DNA from: Hippasteria phrygiana
Lineage: Eukaryota; Echinodermata; Asteroidea; Valvatida; Goniasteridae
Assembly (NCBI GenBank): GCA_037893225.1
Contig: JAZGUH010000452.1
Coordinates: forward strand, 1 to 64,000
DNA: 64,000 nucleotides
Reading direction: 5' to 3'
The position numbers and the translations under genes are program-made. Below the pieces are notes generated by a model. The model was not told where the DNA came from. It was given only the letters and a program-made list of their open reading frames with translations, and did not search any database. Positions 43,801 to 53,337 of the stretch are shown piece after piece (the first letter of the stretch is position 1; each line of letters opens with the position of its first letter).

Positions 43801-46800
43801 AACATCAAGTGTTTTTATAATTACATCTTGTGTGTGGAAACGGCCATTTTTGCAGAGTGGTTGTATAATGTATAGCCTGCTCGATATAATTTGATTCATT
43901 TTTTTTCTAAATCTTCCACATTTAAATCCTTTCTCGGTTTCCTCCCGTGACACGTGATTTAATATTCCCGGTAGATCCAGAGAGGTCTGTCAAATGTTTC
44001 CGACTTTAAAGTTGAGACTTGTGACTTACATTATGGAATTTCTGTTTTTGGAGACCAAAAAAAACCAAGTGTAAATTATATCAACGAAACTGTTGACAGC
44101 AAATTTGAAAGTTTGGAGGCCATGTTCGGAAAGTCGGAAAGACCGTGTTGCCTCTGCGTTTGTAGATACCTGACTTGTAACGAAAAATCTGCAATATCTC
44201 GCGTATTTACAATCCTTCAGGTTTTTTTTATTAAACTCCTACAAATTTTGAGTTTTTGAGTTTGCAAACATAGCATGCATATGAAATAGTCGGATAAGCG
44301 GAAACATGAATTAGTCGTCGGTAGACCGATCCGTTAAGTCCCGCCCCCTTGACGTCGGTATTGACCAATCATAGCCATGCGCGCCACACTGGACACGCAG
44401 GCTCGTCAGACAAAAGTTGCGGCTATTGGTTAATACGTGAAGGGTGTCGGCTTAATGGATCTGTCAATTTCATTTACATGCAGCTGGCGAGCCACGTGGT
44501 GTGCGAAACTGCTCGATAGTCGACGACCCTCTGTATTTCCAGTGGGAGTACCCCGAGCACCGTAGCTGCGGAGAAGTTCAGAAAGAAATCAGCCTTGAAA
44601 AAGTTGCCAAGGTAACGCTATTTCAAAGGATATTCAAACCATAACTCAAAAAGAAAAATCATTAAGGGAGGAATGGTTAATCTGTGGTCGGGCCAGGCCT
44701 TTGAAAAGCCCACCCATGCCCGGGCCTTCGGGCTTTTACTCTTGCTATTGTGAGCCACAAATCACCTAACAATAGAGCATCAACTAATCAATAAAGCCCG
44801 GCCTCTGCCAGGCCAGGCCTGGTTGTAGCCCCTCCTACACTAATCTGTACCCATTCACAGCAGGATCAAAAGATGCCTCAGCTGTCAGTCAAGTCTGGGT
44901 GAACAATGGGAGCCAGCTAGACTCCAGAATTAATGGACAGTTTATTGTGTACAATCAGGGGATTATAGAAGCCTGAAGGCCTGGGCTTTCCAGGGGCTTC
45001 GGGCCAGGCTTTTCAACGGCCTGGCCCGACCACAGATTAACCACTCCACCCCAAATACGTCTCTATTTACGTCAAATAAAATAGAAATGACCGGAATCAA
45101 CAACTGATAAAAAGTTAGGAGGGCCTGATTTTTTTTATCGTAGCAGAATTTTTTCTCCCAAGGCTGAAAATCTATATTAATTAAGTGTTTGTCCGTTTTA
45201 CTGTTATTGTTATTATTAAACATAACAATTGTTAATGTTCAGCGATGTGACTGTTACAAAATATGTGTTGGTAACAGGTTGAGGTTAGCAAAGGTAACGC
45301 TGTTGAAGTAGCCGAGTTTCTTGCCAACCAGACGTCAGGGTCATCAGATGAAGAAGAGGTTCGGGTTGAAGTTAAAGTTGTCTCCTCCATTTTGGCGAAC
45401 ATCGTCAGTGCAGGATCGGGGGAACCAAAGGTAACTGCGGTATATTGTGAGAGACTTTTCTTTGGTAACGGAATCAACTATAGTTTTCTCTGAAGTTTCT
45501 CATGGTTTTTTGTCATGACTGTCGATCTTGAAGGTGACCGAGCTGGTGCTTGCGACGGTCAGCAATGTCATCGAAAGTGCTGCAATAACTTCAGAGTCGG
45601 GGTCCCCCGATATCAAGGATAATAGCTCCTCTGTCATCATCAAATCAGTAGAGACTCAAATCTCGTTGACCCTTAGGGAGACAGGGGAAGTCAGCATACG
45701 GCAAGAGTCCATCCACGTCGAGGCGGTCAGTCTTGACCCCGAGGAGGCTAGGGACGGAGTCAGCTTTGCGTCCGTCCAACAGACATCTGACCGTCGGGAC
45801 GGACAGGGGTCCCCACTTGCTGGTACTGAAGTCAAGAGACTGAACAGCAGCGCGATACCAAACCATCTTGAAGTTTTGGCATCAGCTAGTTTGCCGGCAA
45901 ACGTCGTCGACTTACTTCCGCGAAACGGTGAGTGGGTTTGACTGTCACGTACGGCCCAAGGATGGTCAAGAAGAGTTTTTCATTTTGCTTAAGACCTTCA
46001 GCAAAACACAACGATAGCTTGATCATCGTGCTTCAATTTGAAATGATAAGAGTAATAAGAACTAAGAGGCTATACAAATGCGTGTTCTCACTATTATCCA
46101 AAAAACATGTTTTCCATTAAGGTTCCCTGTTCGATAATTCTGTAGTCAATTAACTGTATAATACTCATCACCGAGGGCGCTGTTCCATGGCGACCTGTTG
46201 CATGCAACTTAATGTCTGTGATGTTATGTCAAAATTTGTCCCAATTTACCTTTGTTTTTGTCGTTATCATTGCTGTTTATATTTCTAATTGTCTATATAA
46301 TTAACTGAAAATATTTAACTTATTTAACTTCAATGTAGTGTACACGATTGGTAATCCTCCATTTTTTTAAACTGAATTATTATGAAATACCTATACTAGA
46401 CTGTAAGTTAATAGTAGTCTCAATCATCCTGTGAAATGATGGCACCAGGTGTGCTGTCAATTGTCATTGTCAAGAAAAGTGGAAATTTCCAACGATTGTT
46501 CGGCCGAACAATTGTTGGAAAAAAATGCAGATTTTTAAATACTGCCCTCTATTGACCGAATGTAGTTAGTCAGCGTTGTGTCTAAAGTGGGTTAACAATC
46601 CGAAGCGATGGGTTGTAGTCGGCTCGGCCTAGTTATGCGACAAATTGAAAACGATCCCATTTACAAAAATTATGCTTATTTTATAACAAATCCAGTGAAC
46701 TGTCACCCCGATGGTTAAACACAAACGCTGTTTTTCTCTCATTTTTTCGCCATCCAAGAACGCAAAACTTTGAACAGGTCGGTGGAACTATATTTTCTTA

Positions 46801-49800
46801 TAAAATACTGACCCCCAAATCCGCCCATTTCTGAAAATTGCAACAATGACCAATCAATATATATATATTACATGAAAGGAGGCAAATTTCCTTTTTCAAA
46901 GGACCAATAAATGAAATTGAATAGAAATAGGTCGGCGAAGTTGAACCTAGCTGGTTTAACTATGATCGAAACGCTTAACGATAAAACGATAAACGGTAAC
47001 GTTTTTTGGAATGCGTTACTACCACAGAACAGGATTTTAAGTCTTGTTTGTCATGAACCGTTGCCCTGCTTGACTTTCGTTGTGTTTGAAGTGGTATCTA
47101 AAATACCGTCACAGATCCGTAAACACCTGAGAATTTAACCGATTTTGGGTGCCATCATTGTCAACGGTAATTTTAAGCCAGACAGGGACCCAAAATGAAC
47201 AGTGACCCCTTTTGTGTTTATCTTTTTAGGCCCCAATGAAACTTCTGCCAAACTGCAAACGAGTTTCTTGATCTATGCCGATGACACACTGTTCAAGTCG
47301 GCTTCGCTCAGAGAGTACAGAGGAAAGAATAACTCGACTCGGAAGGTGGCTGGGTCTGTCGTCTCGCTGAGAGTAGAAAATGTTCAACTTGTCAACCTCA
47401 CCGACCCAGTGGTCATCGAATTCAAGGTAGGCCTATGACTCTTATAGTCATGTTTAAAATACATCTTTATAATTATCCTTCATTCTTTTTCTTTAAGAAG
47501 TTACGTCTTGCTGATTAATCTGTAGTCCACCATGTTATGTGTTCTGCTCACAGATTACCTTTTATATTTGTTGCATTTTTCTTTATCCTACGCAACGCTT
47601 GATAATGAATATCTCAGGAAGAAGCGAGCGAAGTTTATTGCGTGTCCTGGGACTTTCACCTTAACGGCGGGGTCGGTGATTGGTCAACAGAAGGATGCGC
47701 GCTCGCTGAAGTGACCAACGGCAGAGCCGTCTGCAGTTGCAGTCACGCAACCAACTTCGCCATCCTTGTGGTACGTGTTCCGTATAAAAAAGGAGTTTTT
47801 AAATCAATCGAATCGTACGGAATAACTTAGACAATCACCATGACTGCGAGACAGCCGGAGAGTTTAGTCTCATTTATTGTCAGCATGACAAATTATTCAC
47901 CAAGGGCCGTACTCATAAGGATATTTCTATCTGCCTTTACATTGTTCGCAATTGCTTCAAAAATGAACTTCTTTGAAACAATTTAAATTTCTGATTCTTT
48001 TAAAAAGAGTCGTGGTCAACCAGAGAGTAATTTTCAGAATGGAAAATCAGCCAGCTCGACTGATTTTTTTTATATTCTGTTTCAGGATGTCAAAGGTCAA
48101 GCACCGAATGACGAGGAGACAACCGCGAAGCGCGCTCTTGACGTCATCAGCCAGGTGGGCTGCGTCCTGTCAATCATAGGTCTGGCCATCACAGTGGTTA
48201 CATATCTCGCTATCAGGTAGGATACTCGAGTCAAAATTATTCACAGTACACCCTCCTGAAATTTCGACAGTATGTCTGTCGACTTGTTTTGGAAGCTAAA
48301 ACGTAATTCCTATTTTGTGTTCACACAGGAAACTTCGAAGCGGTATATCTCGTCAGATCTTCATCCATTTCTGCTTCTCCTTGCTGATGCTGTACATCGT
48401 TTTCCTCGCCGGCGTTGACAATGCCAAGGTGGGTAACTCCAAAGTGGAATTCTCCAGTTTTCTGCGCGTATTGCGTCGTAATAATCGGCTTTATCAATAA
48501 AACATAAACGTGGAATTTTGTATTTTCGTCAAGCATATAGGGTTCCGGGGGTGGTTGTGTGTTTGTGGCTGCTTTACTCCACTACTTGACTCTGTCCACC
48601 ATGCTGTGGATGGCCGTTGAAGCCAGGAACATGTACGTCAGCACGGTGAAGGTGTTCCCTGAAGATCAGTCTCGGTATATGGTCAAGGCTTGCCTCGTTG
48701 CTTGGGGTGAGTTTGCATCATTAATGGATGTTTTTCCTCTTTATTATATTAATGTCAAATATTGTTTAAGTCAATAATGGATAAACTTCAGCATTCATTA
48801 GAAAAAAAGAAAGTGAATAAGCCTTAGCTCTTCTAGTTAATGACTCTTATTTTCTAATAATTTGTCGTGCTCTTAGGGTCGCCACTGATAATATTGGTGA
48901 TAACCTTAGCGTCAGCATCACACCACTACAGCAACGAGCACTAGTAAGTATACGATCCTAATATTACGTTAAGAGTGCAGTGCTTATTCAAAAAAATGGG
49001 CAAACTCTTTTAGGGCCGAGTTTGAATTTTGCGGCTTGCAAAGCCGTCAAAATGCCTGCCGTTTGAAGCAGCCGCAGCCGCAGCCGCAGCCGCAGTATTG
49101 CAATGTATTCGCACAGCGCCCTCTTATGGTATTTATATTCGGAGATAATTATTTTTGATTATGTACATTTACTTTTAGATATACCAGAATTTTAATTTAG
49201 CCTGTAGAAATGTGAATAAATCAATCAATTAATCAATAAATCAATAAATCAGTCCAATTTCAATACAATTTCCACACACCCTAGGGAGTTAAGGTTAATG
49301 GATCAATCAAATAAGTTGATTCATCTGCTCAAAATATAAATTCCATCCAAATTTTCCTAGCTGTTTCCCGGAGCCCGGCCTGGTGCTGTACCTCGGACTC
49401 CTGCTCCCCATTGGTCTCCTCCTCATCCATAACATCATCACCTTCATCTTAGTCATGCGCAGTCTCCTCAAGGTCAAGGAGGCATCCCGCTCCCAGCAGA
49501 TCTCCAAACGCCTCCAGAATGCCGTGGGAATCTCTGCCCTCATGGGGCTGACCTGGTGTTTCGGCTTCCTGGCGATTGAAGGGGCGGCTTTCGCCTTCCA
49601 GCTCATCTTCTGTGTGGCCAACTCCTTGCAAGTGAGTGTCAGTTCGAGTGTCAGTGAGTCATTAAATTCGTCTGGTTTGCATCCCGTCCCAGTTTTTGCA
49701 GTGTTCAAACCGGGCGAGGTTTTGTGCAGAGGGGGATGGCTACAATTGGAAACATTAAAAATGTGTGGAAAGTTCTCCGTTTATGACACTTTTCCCAAAG

Positions 49801-50716
49801 CTATTAACAACACCAAAATGCTCAAAATCGGTTACATTCCACATATTTTATGTTCATACTGCACTGCACTATAAAGTTAAAGACCAACTCCAATGGTTTT
49901 GAAAAGTTTTAGAATTGTGTTAGAAAAGTTTTAGAATTGTGTGAGAAAAGTGTTAGAATTAAATGTTATTGTGTTCAATATATAATAAATTACTTATTCA
50001 ATACCAAATCATGCTTGTTTTGCGTGTCAATGTTGTGTTATTTTGCGAGAAATTATTACCAGTTTCTTTCCACAAATTGGCCACTGGTGGCGCTGTTGAG
50101 AAATGAAAGAAACATGATGCCTCAATGTGCATGTGTACGTGTCGCGTTGTTGCATGCTCACCGGTAATACGTCAGAAATGAATATTCATTAGATGTAAAT
50201 GAGCTTTGACGTCACGCTCGTTTTCACGAAACTAAGATAGACTCGCAGAAAGAAAGGCAACAAAAATGCATTTTTAAAAATAAAAACCGGCGAATCTTGA
50301 TAATTAACTGTTTTATTTCTCAATTAAATTGAAACCTAAGAAAAGTTGGGAATCGTTGGAGTGTACACTGCATGTCCTCTCTTATGTAAATATACATCCA
50401 GCTGTTTAATATCAAAACACTGTCTGTGTGTTTGTTTTCAATACACCTTTTTCGTCGTGTTCTTCAACATGTTGTAAAAACTGATTTGCTCCGATTCTAG
50501 GGCGTGGTCGTGTTCATCATGTTTTGTGCACGACGTAATGAGGTCCGGACCGCCCTGGCACCGTACACGAGGCGCATCTGCTGCGGACGCGACTGCCGTA
50601 TGCCCAGATTGCGTTCTGGTCAGCATGATCTGGAAATGATGTCCACGTCGGTAGCAACCTCACCATCGACCGCACCAACAGCAAACTTTGACGCTTCAAT
50701 TTCGGCAGCTCAGTAA
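34745..50716 (+). CDS. Adhesion GPCR: signal peptide, F5/8C, 4 HYR-like, HormR, GAIN-GPS, 7TM (19 exons)
   Basis: Hand splicing of 19 exons keeps one open frame of 1202 codons. Order: signal peptide 1-24; discoidin/F5/8C about 25-191; four HYR-like domains about 192-509; HormR 510-587 with paired C/W/P pattern; GAIN 588-835; GPS exon 836-886 with C843, W846, W857, C862, C874, C876 and the H-A-T site at 878-880; seven membrane segments about 905-1145; cytoplasmic tail of about 55 residues with RRICCGRDC. In this family the receptor self-cleaves between the residue after His and Thr, and the freed TNFAILV-like segment acts as tethered agonist. TM6 carries GLTWCFGFLAI; conserved cysteines C969 (TM3 side) and C1042 (loop 2) are present. 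F5/8C plus HYR before HormR/GAIN is not an architecture I recognise from vertebrate adhesion GPCRs. A tandem paralogue starts at 56534. Ligand and G protein unknown. Confidence 0.9.
35321..35682 (+). CDS. Adhesion GPCR exon 2 (F5/8C, first part)
   Basis: Acceptor TCTTGCAG, donor CAG|GTAATT, 362 nt, phase 1 in and 0 out. LGMEDGTISD, GGWCSAGDDQ and WLQVDLLRQTQVEGVVIQG are F5/8C (discoidin) hallmarks. Confidence 0.92.
35743..36222 (+). mobile_element. TTAA MITE (TGTACATGATTGGT family), full-length copy
   Basis: TTAA-AGGTAGTGTACAT at the left and ATGTACACTATATACCT-TTAA at the right; both TTAA present. It lies inside the intron splitting the F5/8C domain. Confidence 0.8.
36285..36423 (+). CDS. 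Adhesion GPCR exon 3 (F5/8C, second part)
   Basis: Acceptor TTCTTGCAG, donor AGAG|GTGACG, 139 nt, phase 0 in and 1 out. QARYIRIRPTAYNGWPSMRI, then ELIGC, the conserved end of F5/8C. Confidence 0.92.
36635..36884 (-). mobile_element. hAT-like MITE (AGTCGAGTCC family), perfect 8-bp TSD
   Basis: Element ends CAGAGTTG...CATG, flanked by GTTAGTAC at 36627-36634 and 36885-36892. Internal CTTGCAGGGACTTGTGATGG and the CATTCCTTTGTCA motif match the copies at 41231, 53123 and 62006. Confidence 0.85.
37101..37599 (+). mobile_element. TTAA MITE (TGTACATGATTGGT family), next to exon 4
   Basis: TTAAAGGTAGTGTACATG at the left, CGTGTACACTACATTTAA at the right. It ends only 19 nt before the exon 4 acceptor. 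Confidence 0.8.
37619..37840 (+). CDS. Adhesion GPCR exon 4 (HYR-like domain 1)
   Basis: Acceptor TATCAACAG, donor ACAG|GTATGT, 222 nt, phase 1-1. SHQSGDVFPVGNVTLVTYTV, then CNFSVTVT, the HYR pattern. Confidence 0.85.
38058..38282 (+). CDS. Adhesion GPCR exon 5 (HYR-like domain 2)
   Basis: Acceptor CTATTTAG, donor ATAG|GTAAAG, 225 nt, phase 1-1. ISCPENITVPA, then GTTLVTYRI and CQFAVNV. No counterpart is seen in the downstream paralogue. Confidence 0.82.
38393..38690. mobile_element. MITE with TAAGGGAGCACTGC ends, copy 1
   Basis: Left TAAGGGAGCACTGC...GGGCCAGGCC, right GGCCTGGCCC...GCAGTGCTCCCTAA. A second copy lies at 44663-45054. Confidence 0.7.
39664..39936 (+). CDS. Adhesion GPCR exon 6 (HYR domain 3, type a)
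   Basis: Acceptor CATATCAG, donor AAAG|GTTGGT, 273 nt, phase 1-1. GCPDDVIIPTNS, FSDNSGHVGVTFSCLAT and VCAFTVSV. Two extra cysteines define subtype a, shared with 60980 and 62752. Confidence 0.88.
40762..40995 (+). CDS. Adhesion GPCR exon 7 (HYR-like domain 4, type b)
   Basis: Acceptor CTCTTTAG, donor GTAG|GTGAGC, 234 nt, phase 1-1. VDLVCPANVT, DLTGWDGPTNFTSSAQSG and CSFIVTAV; same subtype and length as 61410 and 63348. Confidence 0.88.
41035..41784 (+). mobile_element. TTAA MITE (TGTACATGATTGGT family) interrupted by a hAT-like MITE
   Basis: Left GTAGTGTACATGATTGGTC, right ACCAATCATGTACACTACATTTAA. The hAT-like insert at 41231-41444 splits it. Confidence 0.8.
41231..41444 (+). mobile_element. 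hAT-like MITE nested in the TTAA MITE, perfect 8-bp TSD
   Basis: CAGAGATGTAGTCGAGTCC at the left, GGACTCGACTCCAACTCTG at the right, flanked by ATAACAAC at 41223-41230 and 41445-41452. 214 bp. Confidence 0.9.
42161..42614. mobile_element. MITE with TATGTGACCCGCTC termini, copy 2
   Basis: TATGTGACCCGCTCCAG at the left and AGAGCGGGTCACATAT at the right; reverse orientation relative to 13916-14372. Confidence 0.75.
42915..43226. repeat. Large palindrome upstream of exon 8
   Basis: ACGGCTAACACTTTTTAACA...GGAGGCGTTGCACGCGATTA is mirrored by TAATCGCGTGCAACGCCTCC...AGTGTTAGCCGT. The arms are about 110 bp; the right arm ends about 90 nt before exon 8. The end TTTTTACAGTGC resembles other MITE termini. 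Confidence 0.85.
43311..43415 (+). CDS. Adhesion GPCR exon 8 (HormR, first part)
   Basis: Acceptor TTTCTATAG, donor AAGG|GTGTGT, 105 nt, phase 1-1. RCPPNTTSDGLEWPA, GTTAKSVDRCP: the C-T-WP-G-A-CP pattern of the hormone-receptor motif. Confidence 0.82.
44484..44611 (+). CDS. Adhesion GPCR exon 9 (HormR, second part)
   Basis: Acceptor CATGCAG, donor AAG|GTAACG, 128 nt, phase 1 in and 0 out. RGVRNCSIVDDPLYFQWEYP, then SC completes HormR. Confidence 0.82.
44663..45054. mobile_element. MITE related to 38393-38690, copy 2
   Basis: TAAGGGAGGAATGGTTAATC...GGGCCAGGCC at the left, GGCCTGGCCCGACCACAGAT at the right, with ends more diverged than copy 1. Confidence 0.6.
45278..45430 (+). CDS. Adhesion GPCR exon 10 (GAIN subdomain A)
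   Basis: Acceptor GGTAACAG, donor AAG|GTAACT, 153 nt, phase 0-0. Helical VEVAEFLANQTSGSSDEEE and VVSSILANIV, as expected for the alpha-helical part of GAIN. Confidence 0.82.
45534..45927 (+). CDS. Adhesion GPCR exon 11 (GAIN core)
   Basis: Acceptor TCTTGAAG after a 103-nt intron, donor AACG|GTGAGT, 394 nt, phase 0 in and 1 out. VLATVSNVIESAA, then a beta-rich part with HVEAVSLDPEEARDGVSFA. Confidence 0.85.
46335..46856 (-). mobile_element. TTAA MITE (TGTACATGATTGGT family), minus copy
   Basis: GTAGTGTACACGATTGGTAA at the left and ATGACCAATCA at the right, with interior TCAATCATCCTGTGAAATGA as in 6779-7512. Confidence 0.7.
47230..47426 (+). CDS. Adhesion GPCR exon 12 (GAIN subdomain B)
   Basis: Acceptor TTTTTAG, donor AAG|GTAGGC, 197 nt, phase 1 in and 0 out. 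TSFLIYADDTLFKSA, VAGSVVSLRVEN and LTDPVVIEFK precede the GPS. Confidence 0.88.
47618..47770 (+). CDS. Adhesion GPCR exon 13 (GPS motif)
   Basis: Acceptor ATCTCAG, donor GTG|GTACGT, 153 nt, phase 0-0. YCVSWDF, GDWSTEGC, CSCSHATNFAILV: all GPS cysteines and tryptophans are present, with His-Ala-Thr at the cleavage site. Confidence 0.95.
48086..48216 (+). CDS. Adhesion GPCR exon 14 (TM1)
   Basis: Acceptor GTTTCAG, donor CAG|GTAGGA, 131 nt, phase 0 in and 2 out. VGCVLSIIGLAITVVTYLAI is TM1. Confidence 0.93.
48329..48428 (+). CDS. Adhesion GPCR exon 15 (TM2)
   Basis: Acceptor CACACAG, donor AAG|GTGGGT, 100 nt, phase 2 in and 0 out. KLRSG, then FIHFCFSLLMLYIVFLAGVD; the H-F/L-S-L-L pattern is typical of TM2. 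Confidence 0.93.
48541..48706 (+). CDS. Adhesion GPCR exon 16 (TM3)
   Basis: Acceptor CATATAG, donor TGGG|GTGAGT, 166 nt, phase 0 in and 1 out. GCVFVAALLHYLTLSTMLWM matches the TM3 signature with its disulphide cysteine. Confidence 0.93.
48877..48943 (+). CDS. Adhesion GPCR exon 17 (TM4)
   Basis: Acceptor GCTCTTAG, donor CTA|GTAAGT, 67 nt, phase 1 in and 2 out. SPLIILVITLASAS, then loop 2 start. Confidence 0.9.
49361..49631 (+). CDS. Adhesion GPCR exon 18 (TM5, TM6, start of TM7)
   Basis: Acceptor TTTCCTAG, donor CAA|GTGAGT, 271 nt, phase 2 in and 0 out. YLGLLLPIGLLLIHNIITF (TM5), ISALMGLTWCFGFLAI (TM6), QLIFCVANSLQ (TM7). Confidence 0.95.
49877..50363. mobile_element. TTAA MITE (piggyBac-like), copy 2
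   Basis: TTAA-AGACCAACTCCAATGG at the left; the right end GGGAATCGTTGGAGT lacks the final bases. Same family as 5937-6453. Confidence 0.7.
50501..50716 (+). CDS. Adhesion GPCR exon 19 (end of TM7, cytoplasmic tail, stop)
   Basis: Acceptor GATTCTAG, 216 nt ending in TAA 50714-50716. GVVVFIMFCARRNEVRTALA, then RRICCGRDC and a Ser/Thr-rich end. A possible ATTAAA signal lies at 51200-51205; others follow. Confidence 0.92.
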   Translation, partial: GVVVFIMFCARRNEVRTALAPYTRRICCGRDCRMPRLRSGQHDLEMMSTSVATSPSTAPTANFDASISAAQ

Positions 50717-50884
50717 GAAAGGCAGTGGTCACCCGGACCCTCAAAAATGAACATTCAGTGTTTTGCCGACCGAAATAGAAATCTGGAGAGATTCGATTTT
50801 AGTCGCACGTACAATTGTAATCGAAAGTTTACATGCACTGCAGTCGAATCCGCAAATTCAACTGATTATACACATGTACGTACA

Positions 50885-51113
50885 ATAAGCCAGTTCGGTA
50901 TCTCGATGAAGTAGTCCAGGTCAGAGGTTATTCGGGATAAAATTGCTGACATAATGTCACGCGATATTACGCGAACGCCTATTCAGATTTGAATTTAACG
51001 TGCGCGCCTTGTGCGATCACCTTGCGCGTTTTTACGCGCGCCTTATGGGTACGGGTCATTCAGGATAACTATCATTGTGCACGTGCGCAGTTGAAATACC
51101 GAACTGGCTTACT
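50885..51113. repeat. Fold-back downstream of the GPCR stop
   Basis: AAGCCAGTTCGGTAT (50887) is mirrored by ATACCGAACTGGCTT (51097). The interior is rich in GCGCG. It may lie in the 3' UTR. Confidence 0.6.
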
Positions 51114-51627
51114 GAAAGTTACCGAGAAACAGAACGGCCCCAGGAACAGTTGAGGGAACACTGTCCCAAGTGTCTGTAAACTCTCGATATCATCAGTATA
51201 TTAAAATCGAGTATAATGCAAAAGTAACAACGTTGGGGCAGTGTCACAGGAGGCAATCAGCTCCATAATTTCCAGGAAGAAAAACATTTCAATTTTCACT
51301 TAATGTTCTTAGAAATGCCCATACGCTCAGAAAAAACAGTCTTTTGTGGTACCTAAACATTCATTCAGCCAGCCCATTGCTGATAGTCTCCTCCAAGTTG
51401 CTTGTAAAATTGCAATCCTCGTGTGACAATTAGGCCTTCAGCGTTATTAAAAAGAGAATTGATTTGAATGCCATAGGCGTAGCAAGGTCATTTTTATTGG
51501 GGGGGTGGGGGGTGTTTGGTAGACGTAGACGTGAAAAAGGGCACTCAATACAGTGCTTCATACACTACGTCATATGATGCACCATATGGGCCATAGGAAA
51601 CCCGGCCCCCTCTTTTGTGTTGGTCAT

Positions 51628-53060
51628 TGTGTTCACTTTTCACTTTCACTTTACTTTCACTTTCACTATATTTTCCACATAACATTAAGCAACAGAACAA
51701 AACATCAGTTAATATTTAGATAAATGTGGATGGGGGTTCCTAAAAAGCAAAGCTTGTCGAGTAGGGGCCCCCAACTTATATTAATTCAAGTTTCAACACA
51801 ACATAATAACCCTTGCACATCAGTATTAAAGACAAAACAATACAATAGAAAAAAATATATGAAAGTAACACATAAACGAAATCTGTAACCCGTACCCCCG
51901 TGAGACTTAATAAGTTTCTAGATAATTATTCAATAGCCATATCTTATATTTACGTTTAAATAAGGACAGACTGCGTATAGTTTTTAAAGAAATGTCCAAA
52001 GAGTTCCACAGCTTATAGGACCCTCATGCTTAACTGTTTTGGAAGCAAGCTTAGTGCTTGCAAACGAACGATGAAATTCACTAAACTGTCTTGTAAAATG
52101 ATGATGAATTTTATCATTTCTTATGAACATTGAACGGATAGATTTGGGTAAGTTTGTATTATTTAATTCATGCAAGAGGGTACCTAGCTGTAGGGAATAA
52201 ATATCACAGACTTTGAATGTTTTACAATGATAGAAAAGAGGATTACTATGCTCTTGAAAAGAGCTAAGGAGTTAATTATACCATGGAGGAAGGAACACTT
52301 CCTCCATGATTATACGTAGAACTTTTTTTGAAGTTTAAGTATTCTATTTAATCTGGCCAATGCCACAATTGCCCCAAGCGAGTATACCATAATTATGATA
52401 AGTACGGTAAGATTAAGGTATTTTACAAATTCAATAAAATATCCTTTGGAAAGAATGCTTTCAACTTACATATGATGCCTATATTTCTGGACATGATTGA
52501 GCAAATATACTTAATATGCTTTTTCCAGGAAAGATCTTAGTCGATATACAATCCCAGAAATTTAGTAGAGTCAGTTTTTGTAATTTTAGTATTATCAATA
52601 ACTATATCAGGCAAAAGATGACATGGCTTATTACTAAACAGCATGAAATTGGTATTCTTTAGATTAATAGTCAGCTTATTTGCATTGATCCATTTAGAGA
52701 CTTTTTTATGTTCACCATTAACTATGTCAAAGAGTATATTGACATCGCTATGACTACAAAATATATTACTTTCATCCGCAAATGGATAAAAGAGATTATA
52801 AGTCAGAAGATTTATCAAAATCGTTGATGTATATAGAAAATAAGAGGGGCCTCAAAATGGACCCTTGGGGTACTCCATGGGATATTTTACAAAAGGAGGA
52901 CTGAATACCATTTATGCATACACATTGTTTACGATTTAAAAGGTAACTCCTGAACCACTCCAAGGAATCTGTTCCCAAAATCTCGGGAATTCCTTTCAGA
53001 TGTATAGGGGGGATGTGTATAGGGTATAGGGACAAAAGGGGGGTACCCCTCTGCCCCATA
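51628..53060 (-). pseudogene. Truncated non-LTR retrotransposon (LINE) with reverse transcriptase remnants
   Basis: Read on the minus strand. The 53059-52796 frame has WFRSYLLNRKQCV and HGVPQGSIL (RT motif). The 52818-52537 frame has FADESNIF (canonical second Asp replaced by Glu), VSKWINANKLTINL and FLGLYI. The region 52175-51984 has LPKSIRSMF, HHHFTRQFSEFH and TKLASKTVKHEG, the C-terminal pattern of such elements. Frameshifts separate the parts, so it is inactive. GTGAAA-type repeats near 51640-51665 may be its 3' tail. The 5' end is cut at the repeat near 53010. Confidence 0.8.
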
Positions 53061-53122
53061 TCGTACTACGTCAGGAAAGGGTAAAATTACTTTTTTAATC
53101 TATTAGTTGTGTTAATTAACAG

Positions 53123-53336
53123 CAGAGATGTCCATATCATTACAAGTCCCTGCAAGTCCATCACAAGCCCTCCAGTCCTAATCCCAATAACAAGCTATTC
53201 AAGTGAGCTTTGACAAAGACATTCCTTTGTCATTGTTCATCCAGTTACTTGTGACCGGCTTTATGAAAGGACTTCTGACTGGACTTGCGAAAGGACTTGT
53301 AAAAAAACTTGCAGGGACTTGCAGAGTATAACTCTG
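53123..53336 (+). mobile_element. hAT-like MITE (AGTCGAGTCC family)
   Basis: CAGAGATGTCC at the left, ATAACTCTG at the right, with the same interior as 41231-41444. Flanks ATTAACAG and ATTAAAGG agree at 6 of 8 bases. Confidence 0.7.
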
Positions 53337-53337
53337 A

